In this document: piece by piece, positions 23,885 through 36,320 of the stretch
Numbering within the stretch: position 1 is the stretch's first letter
Layout of the letters: every line of letters starts with the position of its first letter
NCBI GenBank assembly: GCA_022749755.1
Contig: CM040443.1
Location: forward strand, 18,893,228 to 18,957,227
Reading direction: 5' to 3'
Source: Azadirachta indica
Lineage: Eukaryota > Streptophyta > Magnoliopsida > Sapindales > Meliaceae
DNA length: 64,000 nucleotides
Position numbers and translations under genes: made by a program
Notes under the pieces: model-generated
Databases searched by the model: none
What the model saw: the letters and a program-made list of their open reading frames with translations, nothing else
What the model was told of the DNA's origin: nothing

Positions 23885-24625
23885 ATATATATATATATAT
23901 ATTGTTTCTCGCTACTTGTTGCAATTAGAATTGATTTCTTAGTCATAAATATGCATGCCAAAACGTTCGTATAATTAAATCACAACGAACCATATCTGAA
24001 TTGTGGAGTTAATAATTTCTTCAGATCTAATTGGTTCATCGAGATCGAGTGAACTCATGCAAAGGTATTTCGATTTCCTTTTGGAAAAACAAAACTCTTC
24101 TTAATTTAATTGGTCAGTGTTCCTTCAAAGAGGGCCGGAGTTGGGTAACAGTCATAGAATTAAAATTTTTGTTGTTTTCGAAAACTTAAAGCCACAAAAC
24201 AAGGCCGTGTGGAACTAGTTTTGGTATAACTTGTAAGGTTCGATTTGGACAAATGAGACAAAATTGTAATTGATTACGCAGCATTTATGAGATCTTACGA
24301 GGACCGGAAAATTAAATATTTATAAGTTTTTGAGATGAGATTATGCAGTGAATTTCCAATAGTAGATTTATAATTAACATTGTGGTTGTGATTGTTCCAT
24401 AAGAAATAAAACAAAAAATATGACAGGTACAGTCATGGAATGAGATCTACCTATCTAATATTAGGTGTAGAAGTGGATAATAAATCCATATGAACTGTCC
24501 TGTAATGAAATCAACTGTTAATGATACCTTCTTCCATAACTCAAGTTTGGAGAAGTAAGTGACAAGAGGACGATACGGAGATTGTGGTCAGAAATTTGGA
24601 GTCCTACCATAACCACTAAATTAGT

Positions 24626-24660
<35 letters not shown>

Positions 24661-25550
24661 CTTCATATCAATAATGGTTACATCAATATGAGAATATTGT
24701 ATAAAAAAAATTGACATCTGCAATTTTTATCTGACTGATCTGATATTTTTTAAAAATTAATATTACCGATTAAAAATTATATAACCTCTCTCAAAGGAAT
24801 TAATTTAAAATTTGTTAAAAGAATAAATAAAAACTTCAAAACATACTAAATAAGACTATAATTGAATCGAAAAAACTAAAATATTTCACGTGATGATTTA
24901 TTTTAATTTTGTCTTAACTAATTACGTGGCATAAATTAAGAACTTTATAAAATAAAATGAAATTGGATGCCAAAAAAAAAGAAAGATGGAGGGGGATCAG
25001 CAGGTCTATTTTTTTTTCTTCTTCTTCTTTTTGCTTCTTATCTCTTCTTTCTTCTGTCCTCTTCTCTTTACATTTATCTTCTTGTCGCATCTCTGGTATT
25101 TTTGTTTCCTTCTTTCTTCTTGGTGCTTCTGGTTCCTCTGCTTCTGCTGCTTCTTCTGTTATTATCATACTTGGCAGTCTACAGAGACGTACAGGACCAT
25201 GCATATACACATCATTTATACAAGGCAGTGGTACTCCAATCAAAGTGATGTGACCTTCAATGTACGTGTTAATATTTGAGGTGTTACATAATTGTCAAAT
25301 TAATTAATAATAACGTACATAATGAATTATTAGGATCTTCTTGTAATATGATTTTACGTTTAAGAATTTTTTAGAACATCACAACATTATTAACCACAGC
25401 TAGCTAAATAGATCGCAAAATTAATAATTACTAAACACCCGCTAGATATTAGCAAATAGATTAGTTAATGGATGTTACTAATAGTATTTTTTTGAGATAC
25501 AAATATTTTCACTTAATTCTATTAAGAGTCATATTATACATACAATGTTG
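23885..25550. repeat. Duplicated upstream region of the beta-type BAHD gene, copy 1
   Basis: Collinear with about 33715-35885. Markers are GAATTGATTTCTTAGTCATAAATATGC, GTGATTGTTCCATAAGAAAT, CATCAATATGAGAATATTG and the TTATTATCATACTTGGCAG stretch. Copy 1 has about 200 extra bases of polypyrimidine (about 24905-25105) and a CA/TA microsatellite at 24627-24660. Open frames over the polypyrimidine tract are low-complexity artefacts. Confidence 0.8.
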
Positions 25551-25819
25551 AATACGAAACATTTTAGCCAAACAAAAGTTCATTCATTGATTAAGACGGC
25601 ATATACAGGTATATGTCTATGTGGGTACAAAACATTGCATGTGATATCTGAGGTGTCTGATAGTAGTACAAACGTTGTGATATATTTGTATATGATCAGG
25701 TTTAATTTCGTACAATAATTAAAAAGTTTGAACGTGATACACGTGAAGTATATATTTGTATATGTTAAAAAAGAAAAGACGGCAAGCAATAAAAGTGTTA
25801 AATGTTTATTCTTTGATTG

Positions 25820-25855
<36 letters not shown>

Positions 25856-25979
25856 ATGTTAAGAGATGAAGAAAACATGTGTACTTACACGCAAACTATT
25901 GAAAGAATCATTGCATATACGATAATCAAATTAATAATGTTGCTTTCAGGCTTATATAAATATCCAATGAGAGACGACT
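25551..25979 (+). promoter_or_regulatory. Promoter region of intact BAHD gene 1 (G-box, TATA box)
   Basis: About 430 bases nearly identical to 35890-36320 upstream of the other intact gene. A G-box core CACGTG sits at 25740-25745, with ACGT also in the neighbouring AACGTGAT. A TATATAAATA box is at 25953-25962. A TA microsatellite lies at about 25826-25853. The TATA box predicts transcription start near 25983-25992, which is 3' of the first ATG. Function is inferred from motif and spacing only. Confidence 0.55.
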
Positions 25980-27311
25980 ATGGGGCATAAGGAGAAAATG
26001 GCAGGAACCAGGGTAATCTCAACGAGTAGTGTTTGTGCCACAAATTACAAGAAACCAAATCTCAAGATTGATTTAACTCCCTGGGATCTTCAGCTCCTCC
26101 TAGTTGATTCAATCCAAAAGGGCCTTCTCTTCCACAAACCACAAGAATCTGAAACTAACACAATTGTTCTTCACCTTAAGAACTCCCTTTCACGTACGTT
26201 AGACTTTTTCCCCCCACTTTCCGGCCGCCTTGCCGCCATTGATCATGACGATGACACAGTCTCCTTTTTCATAAATTGCAACAATGATGGAGCCTTGTTT
26301 ATTCATGCTGCTGCTGGAGTTTCAGTTGCTGATATTATTAAACCCATATACGTTCCTGATGAAATTGTTTATTCTTTCTTTCCTCTAAATGGGGTTAAGA
26401 ACGTTGAGGGTACTTCCAAACCATTGCTTGCAGTGCAAGTGACTGAACTTGTGGATGGCATCTTTATCGGTTGCACCATTAACCATACAGTCGTTGATGG
26501 TACCTCATTTTGGCATTTCTTTAACTCTTGGTCTCAAATCTCACGGGGTTTTGACTCTTTACCTCATTCTCCTGTTCTCCAACGTTGTTTTCTTCATAAT
26601 ACCGATTTTCCTATTCATATACCTCTTTGGAGCAAGAAACAAATAGGTAGTAAGTTCATTCTACCACCGTTGCAACAAAGAGTCTTTCACTTTACAACGG
26701 AAAATATTGCAAAACTCAAAGCAAAAGCCAATGCTGAAATTGGCACTAGCAAAATCTCTTCTCTTCAAGCACTTTTATCCCACCTTTGGCGATCTGTCGT
26801 TCGTAATAAATGTCTTGATCCTGATCAAGAGATTAGTTACCGGCTAATAATAGGTGTTAGGCCAAGATGGAGCCCACCAATGTCGCCACAGTATTTTGGA
26901 AATGCAGTTCAAGCGGGGAGCGTAACACTGAAAGCAAGAGAAGTACTTGTCCAAGGACTTGGCTATGTGGCTTGGCGAATGAATGAAATGGTTGCTATGC
27001 ACGGAGAAGAAAATTTAATGAACTTCCTGGAGTTTTGGATAGAAAACCCTCGTCTGCTAACAATGGACAGCATGGTAACTAATGCTTTGGTTACAAGTAG
27101 TTCTCCGAGATTCAATATGTACGGTAACGATTTTGGGTGGGGAAAGCCTATTGCAGCAAGAAGTGGGCCGGCGAACAAATCTGATGGGAAGATAACATTG
27201 TTTGCTGGAGTTGAAGAAGGGAGTGTTGACATTGAAGCCTGCCTGTCCCCTGAGACATTGCAGAGTATGGGAAACGATGGAGAATTTATGGATGCCGTTA
27301 CTGTTAATTAG
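25980..27311 (+). CDS. BAHD acyltransferase, intact (At3g50280/EPS1-like, beta type)
   Basis: Single-exon gene of 443 codons. BAHD enzymes transfer acyl groups from acyl-CoA to alcohols or amines in the cytosol; donor and acceptor cannot be read from this sequence. The N-terminal TPWDLQLL and IQKGLLFHKP are typical of the At3g50280/EPS1-like group. The catalytic H169-TVV-D173 lies in NHTVVDGTSFWHFF. FGNAVQ is near 306-311 and D384-FGWG-388 near the C-terminus. There is no signal peptide. One residue is missing at about 112: AAAGVSV here against AAADGVSV in the copy at 36321 and ADG in other cluster members. The start may be the second in-frame ATG at 25998 (MAGTRVIS), giving 437 residues, because the TATA box lies only 27 bases before the first ATG. 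EPS1 of Arabidopsis works in salicylate formation, but the normal HxxxD here argues for ordinary acyl transfer. Confidence 0.93.
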   Translation: MGHKEKMAGTRVISTSSVCATNYKKPNLKIDLTPWDLQLLLVDSIQKGLLFHKPQESETNTIVLHLKNSLSRTLDFFPPLSGRLAAIDHDDDTVSFFINCNNDGALFIHAAAGVSVADIIKPIYVPDEIVYSFFPLNGVKNVEGTSKPLLAVQVTELVDGIFIGCTINHTVVDGTSFWHFFNSWSQISRGFDSLPHSPVLQRCFLHNTDFPIHIPLWSKKQIGSKFILPPLQQRVFHFTTENIAKLKAKANAEIGTSKISSLQALLSHLWRSVVRNKCLDPDQEISYRLIIGVRPRWSPPMSPQYFGNAVQAGSVTLKAREVLVQGLGYVAWRMNEMVAMHGEENLMNFLEFWIENPRLLTMDSMVTNALVTSSSPRFNMYGNDFGWGKPIAARSGPANKSDGKITLFAGVEEGSVDIEACLSPETLQSMGNDGEFMDAVTVN

Positions 27312-28316
27312 GACATAATAAAACGAGCTAGCAGTCTGTTAGTCTCGCCCTTTTGCTTCTCCAGATTGCTAGTAGAAGGTTTGAATTAAGCAGATGGTGT
27401 AAGAAGCTTATTGTTTACCCGCTTGTATTGTTCGTCTTTCAAGTTTTAATTAAGATAACCTTTCATTGCTTTGTCGATGTCTTGGTTATTTATTATTACG
27501 TGCTACGTTATTGTCTCAATTCTCAACCTTGCTGATAATTGGTAAGCAAAATTAAGCGGAGTAGGTCACCATATTGGCCTGGACTAATGCATACCCTTGA
27601 AGTGTCATGCTATTGTTATTAGGCTTTCGGTCAAGTACCGAAAAGAAAAGCTTGGTTATATTTTCCTCCAAGAACGTACACCACCATTTTGTAAATTTTG
27701 TAAATTCAATGTTTCAATTATCGTTCCCAACATTGCTGTTAATAACGCATGCAGAAAATATATCGTACCAAGAAAATCAAGCATCCTAAGAAAATTTATA
27801 AACAGGAGTCTCAATAGCATTACTGGAAGAAGAAACCTACTAACAGCAAAAGCAAAATATAATCATCCCACCGAGAGATATTAGGCAGTTGATAGCCCTG
27901 GATTTACCAAGCAAATTAACCGCAGTTCTTTTTTTTATTTTTTATTTTATTATGTTTAAAATGACAGTTCTTAATTGGAATATTATTTTACCCAAAGCTA
28001 TTGCGAAGAATGATCTAAAGAGAACTTTAGATTGTGGTTAAGATATTAATACTAACAAAAGTCACACTTAAGCCATAAACTTGCAACAACCCTTCTCGAA
28101 AGCTTTTTCAATCACGAAGATAGCATCCATTAGCACAGCAAACAAAACAGGAACCGTGGTGATAGAACTATTATGATATCAAGCGCGGAGTTCAGAATTA
28201 TACAAAATTTTTTTCCCTTAAGCTTTTTTAGATTTATTCTTCGTATTTCAAAAAATAATTAATAAACAAGACACAGCTTACTGTATGTCATTTAAGATAA
28301 CTATCTTTCTGAAATC
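27312..28316. repeat. 3' flank of BAHD gene 1, duplicated at 37656-38650
   Basis: Starts with GACATAATAAAACGAGCT, whose AATAAA may be the polyadenylation signal, and is collinear with the 3' flank of the gene at 36321. Both carry GGCCTGGACTAA and AAAATCAAGCATCCTAAGAA. Open frames here are not conserved between the two copies, so no gene is called. Confidence 0.75.
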
Positions 28317-28474
28317 CTAATTTTTAACTACCCCCACATGCACGTATTCCACACGCACGCACACATAGACACGTACATTTTTATCCACACGCGCATAAAC
28401 TTTGTGCATATAAACACACGCACCTGCTTGCACACACATACACACAGATATATGCACACTTTTTTCTTTAAAGA

Positions 28475-28505
<31 letters not shown>

Positions 28506-28510
28506 CACAC
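28317..28510. repeat. CA/TG-rich simple-sequence tract with AT microsatellite
   Basis: Dense CACACG, CACACA and CATACA repeats are followed by TATATATA at about 28490-28505. The homologous tract of the second unit is split by the CACTA-like and copia insertions, with parts at about 38650-38705, 50334-50377 and 56407-56460. Confidence 0.8.
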
Positions 28511-30480
28511 GTGTTAAAAAGATTTACAATAAGTATTTATATCAAAAAGAAGTAATAAAATTTATATATAAATCCATGGTGATCACTTGAGTTAAAATTT
28601 AGTCAAAAGAAAATTTTCAAATATATGCATCAGTAACTACTTAATTGTATTATTTATACTTATTTAAGTAAAAAGTTTATATCAATTAGAAGACAAGTCT
28701 CATGATCATCATATACTGATTGTGATATGGAGGGCTTTAAACAATGGTCACAAGTATAAATAAAATTATATTAAAAAAGTAATCAAAAGAATGTTGACTA
28801 ATTTCGTCACTGAAATATTCCTCACAATATCTTGTCTTAATTATATAGTATTGCAAGCTAATGACTATAGACTTTATCCAAAAATCTATTAAATTATAAG
28901 ATATAATTAACTATTGAAAGAATTGTATTAATCATTTGAAAACAATTTAATATATTTTATGTTAATTCATTGGACTTTATTATGGCTATAAGATTCGATA
29001 CAAATGCAAATATACAATTATAAATTGTTTCTTCGTTAATTCTATTACACAAAACTTTTGAGTACAGTGTAAGGAAGGGATTACTTTTTATACAGTTACT
29101 GAGGGAAAGCATGAAAATCCCTGAGATCTTATATATTTTTAAATAAAACTAATTTATCTGTTTAATCAAATAAATTCATGATTTTATTGAAAATAACTAA
29201 CTAGTCCTAAATGTTAATTAAGTAGCAACATTTTAATGGTCAAAATTTAATATTTTAAGAATAATTTGATTATTTCAATAAATATTGGAAATTTATTTAA
29301 TACAAAATGAATAAATTATTTTTTATTTAAAACTACTACTCTTGTAGATACACAGTAATAGCACATAATGTTACGGCTAACAGGACACGTATATATGAAC
29401 AGATTTCTTTAACTCTTCTATGATAGAATAAAAATGTCCAGCTAATAATTATTGCACAAGCTCGTTGTATATATAAATTCATGCATATTACAAATGCATG
29501 TTTCTATGTATTAGGATGAGCGTAAATTCATACTATACAAATTATATTACTATATCTTAATTTTTATTTCAAATAGTGGCGTGGCCTTTATTAATTCAAT
29601 AATAAAATTGAGTAATTAATAAGTTTAAAAATTATAAAATTTAGGGATATTGTACTTTACTCTTCTGAAGGAAAAACAAAATACCTCAAATTTTAATAAT
29701 ATTAATTACATATAATTTTTAAAATAAGACTATATTAAATAAAAGATCTATTTAAACGTGTTTAATAGAAAATTTAGAAGGAGAAAAATAATTAAAATTT
29801 AAAATATTATTATTACTTTTAAATTTAAATATTGAAATAAAATCATATTGGTTATTATAAAATAAAAATAAAGATAATATGGTTATTTTATATTTTTTTT
29901 TTTATAATTGAGGGGTAAAATAGTCAATTTAAAGTAAGAATGTATAGTATTCGCAACTCTTAAAGGAGAATCTTGATATTTCCTTAAAAGGGAAAGGCAT
30001 TTTAACTTATTAAAAACCTCAAAGAGTATATTGTTTTTTGCCAAAAATCTAGAGGTAAAGTACAATATTTTTTAAATTTATAAATATTAATTGATTAAAG
30101 TTAATTCATTAACTAAGATGATTAATTAGAAAATTATTGTTACTTAAAAAATATAAATAATAATTTTTTAAAATAAAAAAATCTGCCAAAATTTTATTTA
30201 AAAAATCATGTTATGATTAATGTGGTAACTTTGATATATGTATTTTAATCTTTTTTAAGATTAAACTTCTATTAGTATTAATAAGTAAAAAAAAAAAAAA
30301 AAAAAAAAGCTTGTAGGCAAAATGATAGCAATGTCTTAATGAATGGAGATCTTCTAGCCAATTTTAAATATGTATAAAATTTATAACAAAATAAAAGAAA
30401 ACATGCAGAAATCATGTAATCGATATAATAATCGCTGAGTAAAAGCTAATTAACGTTTAAGTAATGTTATAAAAAGAAAA
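28511..30480. repeat. BAHD upstream block, copy 1 of 3
   Basis: AT-rich non-coding DNA homologous to 56410-58065 and to 58195-60870. Markers are ATCACTTGAGTTAAAATTTAGTC, TATTGCAAGCTAATGA, CACAAAACTTTTGAGTA and GTGTAAGGAAGGG. The single site GATTTACAA at 28521-28529 corresponds to the empty target of the MITE at 56477. A MITE sits at 29644-30071. The block ends at the BAHD remnant at 30491. A poly-A run lies at 30285-30308. Confidence 0.8.
29644..30071. mobile_element. MITE with 9-bp TSD, older than the C/D duplication
   Basis: Inverted ends GGGATATTGTACTTTAC and AAAATATTGTACTTTAC (inverted) continue into further mirrored AT-rich sequence. Flanks TAAAATTTA (29635-29643) and TTAAATTTA (30072-30080) match at 8 of 9. 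A partly deleted copy lies at the same place in the second block (about 57375-57645). The third block lacks it (about 60490). Confidence 0.75.
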
Positions 30481-30490
30481 AATAATATTT

Positions 30491-30800
30491 ATCCATATGC
30501 TGCAGCAGATCAAGTTTCAATTACTGATATCGATCCTTGATCCTATATATATATATATTCCTGAAGTCATTGACTCCTTTTTCATACTGAATGAAAATAG
30601 AAACTTTGAGGGCACCTCCAACTCCAAGCTATTGTTAGCACTTAGCAGTGAAGAAGTAGTTGAGCTTAAGGATGGCATCTTTATCGGTTGCACCACAAAA
30701 CATTCAGCTGTAGATGGCTCGTCTATCTGGCATTAATTAGTTAATACACAGATGAAAAGATAAGGAAGTAACCTGGAAAAGAAATCCTGATATTTAGGGG
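30491..30800 (+). pseudogene. BAHD remnant (alpha type) with large deletions
   Basis: The first part (30491-30735) matches the middle of the gene from ATGCTGCAGCAGATCAAGTT through the HxxxD region, which reads CTTKHSAVDGSSIWH, then TAA. The N-terminal third is absent. After GGCATTAATTAGTTAAT it jumps about 500 bases to CACAGATGAAAAGATAAGG, matching 3817 of the first gene, and stops before DFGWG. It then joins the 3'-flank repeat at 30806. The GSS after HxxxD and the shared 3' flank show it is the second-unit counterpart of the gene at 17444. Confidence 0.88.
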
Positions 30801-30805
30801 GTGGC

Positions 30806-31209
30806 TTTAGCACTGCTGGATGAGCTACCGGTAAAGGTGTCATCTTTGGTCTGTTTGCTGTGTTAATCGTATTGTGCATTTCTCTTTTTTGGTTAATAAA
30901 CTTGCAGTTGTCCCATCGTAATTTACTAACTATGCAAATATGTACATATTCCTGATGCATATCTTATTTACAAAGTTAAGTTTTGGCATAAATTATCTCT
31001 CTCCGGAAATAATACACCTTCACTTTATTGTATTGATAGGATAATTAAAAAAAAAAAAAAAAAATAGACGTCGTACAACTACAGGAATTTATTAAATAAA
31101 ATGAAATGGAAAGCATCCATGAAGCAAGAAAAAGATGGAGGTAAGCAGGTTCAGCTTTTCGGATACTGCTATCTGAATCTGTTTTTCAGTGCAATTGACT
31201 TCTCTCTCC

Positions 31210-31249
<40 letters not shown>

Positions 31250-33178
31250 GCTAGGTTATCTGTACTCAGCTTTCCCTTCTCATTGATTTATTTTCGAAAT
31301 ATTAATGTGTTTTCTGAATGTATACAATTACATTGTGCGCATACAAATTACAAAGTCAATAATATATGCACAAGTTATATCCCATTTAAAAAAATTTTAT
31401 TTAAGCAGGATGTTAATAGATCTTGTCAAATAATATTAATTAGTAAATTTATTTAAGTTATGAGAAAAGAGTTTCCTCTTTGTTATTTTTTTTATTCTTT
31501 ATATATGTTTACTATTTTCTATGTTATTAGGTTTACTAATCTTAATAGGATTCCCATTAATGGTAATTTAGAATTTGTGTATCCACAAATTGAGATGAAA
31601 TAATTAAGAGGATTTTTCTCTTTTTGAACTTGTGCCTGTTTCTGCAACGCCGGTTTACTTAGTTCAATTGGTACCATATGGTGGTATCAAGGGATATATA
31701 CTCGTATGTCTTGTCTAGAAGACCTGCTTCCTTTACCTTTGAGGACTATCAAAGGTGAGGATGACTTGACCAAATATGGATATTGGAACATCCGGTTTTC
31801 ATTTTTTTTTTTGTAACGCACGTCTGATCCAGTCTTTTTGCGAGCTCTCGAGAGAAGGACATGAGCCCATCAAGACACCGAGACTTGAGGTCCAACATGA
31901 AGTCATGGGCTCGATTTATGTAATGTGGGTCTCAATTGATGTTGGGCCAACATATTCTCTAGACATAAGGTCTAGCATGGGACAAATATATTACTTCATT
32001 AATTCATATACTAATTAACTCAACAGGACTTTATTTCATACAAAATGTGATAATAAGATTCAAACGAAATTATTAAAGAGTATTCAAGATGATCTTTCTA
32101 TGATTCACTGCAAAAATTTAATATAATCAAATTTAATATTTTGTTGTAAATTAATGAAATAATTTATGAAAATTATATCTCATAATTATATATAAATTAT
32201 ATTATTTTGAAGTATTGTCAAATCCATCTTTAATACTTTTATATCAATAGAGGTTTTTATAAGACCTTTTTTATGTCAATAGATATAATCTTTCTCCATC
32301 ATCTTATAAACTTCATTAAAATAAATTAATATAATAAAATCTATGATTTAAAAATTTTGAAATATATGTGATATGACTTTATTCAAATTATTCTTATTAA
32401 TATATTTTTGTTAAATATGGTTTTAGCATGTATTAACTTAAAGAGTATAATAGATTGAATTTATTTATTTTTATACATATCCACTAAAAATGAGTAAGGA
32501 CATGTCCCTCTACTTAGGTCCAAGATTATTTTTAGGGGTAGCAATTTTTTGCACGATGCATCAACCCGACACAAATGCTACATGAAGTTAGAGGATTTGA
32601 ATTAACTTAAAATGACGCAATTAATAAATGGATATAATAACATAATATGACTAATACTTGGGTTGGATTTTGGTTTAAATGTTTTGACACATAAATTTGT
32701 TTATCACATAATTAACTATTTAAATAATCATTTTATACTAACTTATCTATAATTCAATATATTTATATTATATTTTTATATTTTAAAAGTGTTTGATTAT
32801 ATTTTTAATATATTAAAAATATTTAATATTATTTAAAATAAAATTTATTAGCATTTGAGTAAGTAATATTATAAATATTTTAAAATATATAAAAAAAATT
32901 ATGTTTCATGCATAACACAAATATTAAATTGGTAACTTGTTTAATAAATGAGTCGGGTTAAATTTTTAATTTTTGACACGATTATTAAATAGATCAGGTT
33001 TAAGTTATCTTAAAATGTGCTATATTTTTATTTGATATGATATGAATACAATACCCAAAATTATATTTTACTATTAGCAAAATCAAATTAAAGTAACAGG
33101 ACTAATCTAAAATCAAATAAAAAACATATATATATCTATCTATCTATCTATCTATATATATATATATATATATATATA
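30806..33178. repeat. Segmental duplication, copy 2 of the BAHD spacer
   Basis: Collinear with 18790-22690 but without its foldback and MITE insertions. The unfilled sites are TTATAAATAT (32869-32878) and TTATTAAAT (32982-32990). It contains an AT microsatellite at about 31225-31248 and an ATCT/AT microsatellite at about 33130-33178. No genes. Confidence 0.85.
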
Positions 33179-33714
33179 TTTAGATAAAGAAGTCTAGCCC
33201 TATAAAATAATACACGAATATGCTTAAAGTTAAGAAAATATTTTTAAAATCTGAAAATATATAGGGAACACACACTCACAAACACACACACATGCACGCG
33301 CATACACAGCCGTACACACATATATATATAATTTAAGGTCGAATTCTTTTATGAAATTAAATTTTATTCTAAAAAATATAATTATAAGGAGTTCCCAAGC
33401 AAGCTTCATCGGACCTTCTAACTTTTGGGGTTTTGGCGGCTTGGGATCATGGAGAGTAGTCTTTGTTCTTCATCCAAAAATTTACCGCTTTTGGCTTTCA
33501 TTGTCATCAACTACAATACCACATTTTCATAGCTTTAATTAGTGCCAATATATATGTAGCATTTGGTGTTGTTGATTTATACACTTTTGAAAAATGCTAG
33601 AATTTTGGCAATATATATGTGGTGTATGCTAATACTAATTATATCCAGTTGGCCTATGTATCGTGAAATTTCTAACATTGTCATTGTACATGTACAAGTT
33701 TGAGAGAGTACGTG
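33179..33714. other. Unique sequence of the second unit
   Basis: This segment has no counterpart in copy 1, where the MITE array sits instead. It contains a CACACA-rich tract (about 33270-33320) and a higher-complexity patch (about 33390-33530) whose short open frame is not recognisable. Confidence 0.4.
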
Positions 33715-35889
33715 AATATTGTTCCTAGCTACTAGTTGTATTTAGAATTGATTTCTTAATCATAAATATGCATGCCAGAGGTCAAAAATAAAAATAAAGA
33801 ATGAGCATTGTTTGGGAAGATAGGCCAGGAAATTAATGGACTTCGTGCTAGCAGGCCTAATACTTAGTCAGTAGCATTACGTCCTACTTTGCTCAACTTG
33901 AGAGGGACTTTGATCGGAAGTTTTACATATGAGTCCGATCAGAAAGAAATCTTTACAGAGAAAGTAAAGTTAAAATTAGAAGTCATACTTTAAGATAAGT
34001 TAGGATCCCGCAAAATATATTTCAGATTTTATAAATATTCTAATTACTAATATTATTAAAGTAAGGAAAGTATATACCTTACCCATGTAGAGGGAATGAT
34101 ACTTTAGTAATTCAGTAATAAAATTCTCCTTTCTCACAAAAAAAAAACACAATTTTATTGCAGGATACTAAAAATTACAATTTTAATATCAGTAGTTGGT
34201 GGCGTTTGTAGGAAAGCGATCTAAAAAATCTGTGGAAAAGCGATACAAAAAGTCATGAAAGTTAATAGAGAACAACAACTATTATGAAGAAAATTAGAAG
34301 CGAATAAAAGAAAAGGGAAGAGCTTAGAACTTAGAAACCGTGGGAGAGAAAGAGGTACGTGGGATATTTATTTGATGAAACAGACAAAAAAAAAAACATG
34401 AGAGTAATTAGGTGTAGAGAAATAAAAATTTAGTGTGAATGATTAGCTACATAAGAGGAGATTAGGCAGGAGTAAAAAAAAAAAAAAAAAAAAAAAAAAA
34501 CAAAAGGAAAAAAAAGAGAGCTTGAAATTTACGAAAAAAAGAAGTATGATAAATTGATAATGATAGAATTTTTATTGGTTTTGTTAAAAAAAGGAGAGTG
34601 AGAGATAAAGTGGGACACAATTTCGGGATGTAAAAGGTAGTAAAAAATAAAAAATGGTAGAGAGATTAAAAACTGAAAAAAAAAATAATTTTTAAAAAAT
34701 AATTTTTAGGATATATTTAAATTTATATCATTAGATGTAAACACTTTAAGTTGTTATTTGAGATTTTTTAATTTTTTAATTTTGGTTTATTTTCATCAAT
34801 CACTTAAATGTAATTAATTTATTTATAATTGAAGTTGTTAAATCTATGTCAATTACTCCTACAACATATATTAATTATTTTTTATCTTGAGTTTTTTCAA
34901 ATGTGATTGTGATTGCTCCATAAAAAATGAAACAAAAAATACAATAAAGTTAGAGCAATTACGATATGAGATTTATCTAATACTAGATATAAAGGTGCAT
35001 AATAAATCGATATCAACCTCAAAAATTGCCTTGCAATAAAATCAGTTGTTGTTGATAAATTCTTCTTCTTCTTTCTAACTCGAGTTTGGAAAAGTAAGAG
35101 ATAAGGGAGCTAGAGAACGTGGTCAAAAATTCATAATAAAGTTCGACCACAACCCGAATTGATTATATATCTTCTTACCAATGATGGCTTGAGCATGTGG
35201 ATGAGATATTCGAGAGCATACAATACAATACAGGTAACGTCAATATGAGAATATTGTATACAAAAATTGACATCTCCAATTTTTATCTGACTGATTGGAT
35301 GTTTTTTTACAATTATCATTATTATTATTATTGATTAAAAATTATATAACCTCTCTCAAAGGAATTAATTTGAATTTATTAAAAGAATATAAAAACTTCA
35401 AGACACACTAAATAAGACTACAATTGAATTGAAAAAACTTAAATATTTCACATAATTAATCATTTATTTTAATTTTCCTTCTTTCTTCTGCTTCTTCTGT
35501 TATTATCATACTTGGCAGTCTACAGAGACGTACAGACCATGCACATACACATCATTTATGCAAGGCAATGGTACTCCAATCAAAGTGATGTGACCTTCAA
35601 TGTACTTATTAATATTTGAGGTGCTACATAATTGTCAAATTAATTAATAATAACATAGATAATGAATTATTAGGATCTTCTTGTAATATAATTTTACGTT
35701 TAAGAATTTTTTAGAACATCACAACATTATTAACCACAGCTAGTTAAATAGATCGCAAAATTAATAATTACTAAACACCCGTTAGATATTAGCAAATAGA
35801 TTAGTTAATAGATGTTACTAATAGTATTTTGTTGAGATACAAATATTTTCATTTAATTTTATTAAGTCATATTATACATACAATGTTGA
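33715..35889. repeat. Duplicated upstream region of beta-type BAHD, copy 2
   Basis: Collinear with 23885-25550. It has an extra purine-rich segment (about 34090-34700) including a run of about 32 A near 34470-34501, possibly a MITE remnant. About 200 bases of polypyrimidine present in the other copy are missing near 35470. Confidence 0.75.
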
Positions 35890-36157
35890 ATACGAAACAT
35901 GTTAGCCAAACAAAAGTTCATTCATTGATTAAGACGGCATATACAGGTATATGTCTATATGGGTACAAAACATTGCATGTGATATCTGAGGTGTCTGATA
36001 GTAGTACAAACGTTGTGATATATTTGTATATGATCAGGTTTAAATTCGTACAATAATTAAAAAGTTTGAACGTGATACACGTGAAGTATATATTTGTATA
36101 TGTTAAAAAAGAAAAGACGGCAAGCAATAAAAGTGTTAAATGTTTATTCTTTGATTG

Positions 36158-36196
<39 letters not shown>

Positions 36197-36320
36197 ATGT
36201 TAAGAGATGAAGAAAACATGTGTACTTACATGCAAACTATTGAAAGAATCATTGCATATACGATAATCAAATTAATAATGTTGCTTTCAGGCTTATATAA
36301 ATATCCAATGAGAGACGACT
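35890..36320 (+). promoter_or_regulatory. Promoter region of intact BAHD gene 2 (G-box, TATA box)
   Basis: Almost identical to 25551-25979. CACGTG is at 36078-36083, TATATAAATA at 36294-36303, and a TA microsatellite at about 36162-36193 is longer than in the other copy. Regulation of the two genes is therefore expected to be similar, as an inference. Confidence 0.55.

Noticed and set aside
24914..25279. Overlapping open frames on both strands, one rich in Glu/Lys (EEAAEAEEPEAPRRKKE) and others rich in Phe/Leu/Ser
   Set aside because: They are translations of a polypyrimidine/polypurine tract. About 200 bases of it are absent from the duplicate near 35470, and no frame is conserved.
27597..27884. 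95-codon + strand frame 3' of the first intact BAHD gene
   Set aside because: Not conserved in the paralogous flank; no family resemblance; consistent with chance.
28317..28510. Minus-strand frames with Cys/Val/Tyr repeats
   Set aside because: Produced by the CA/TG simple-sequence tract.
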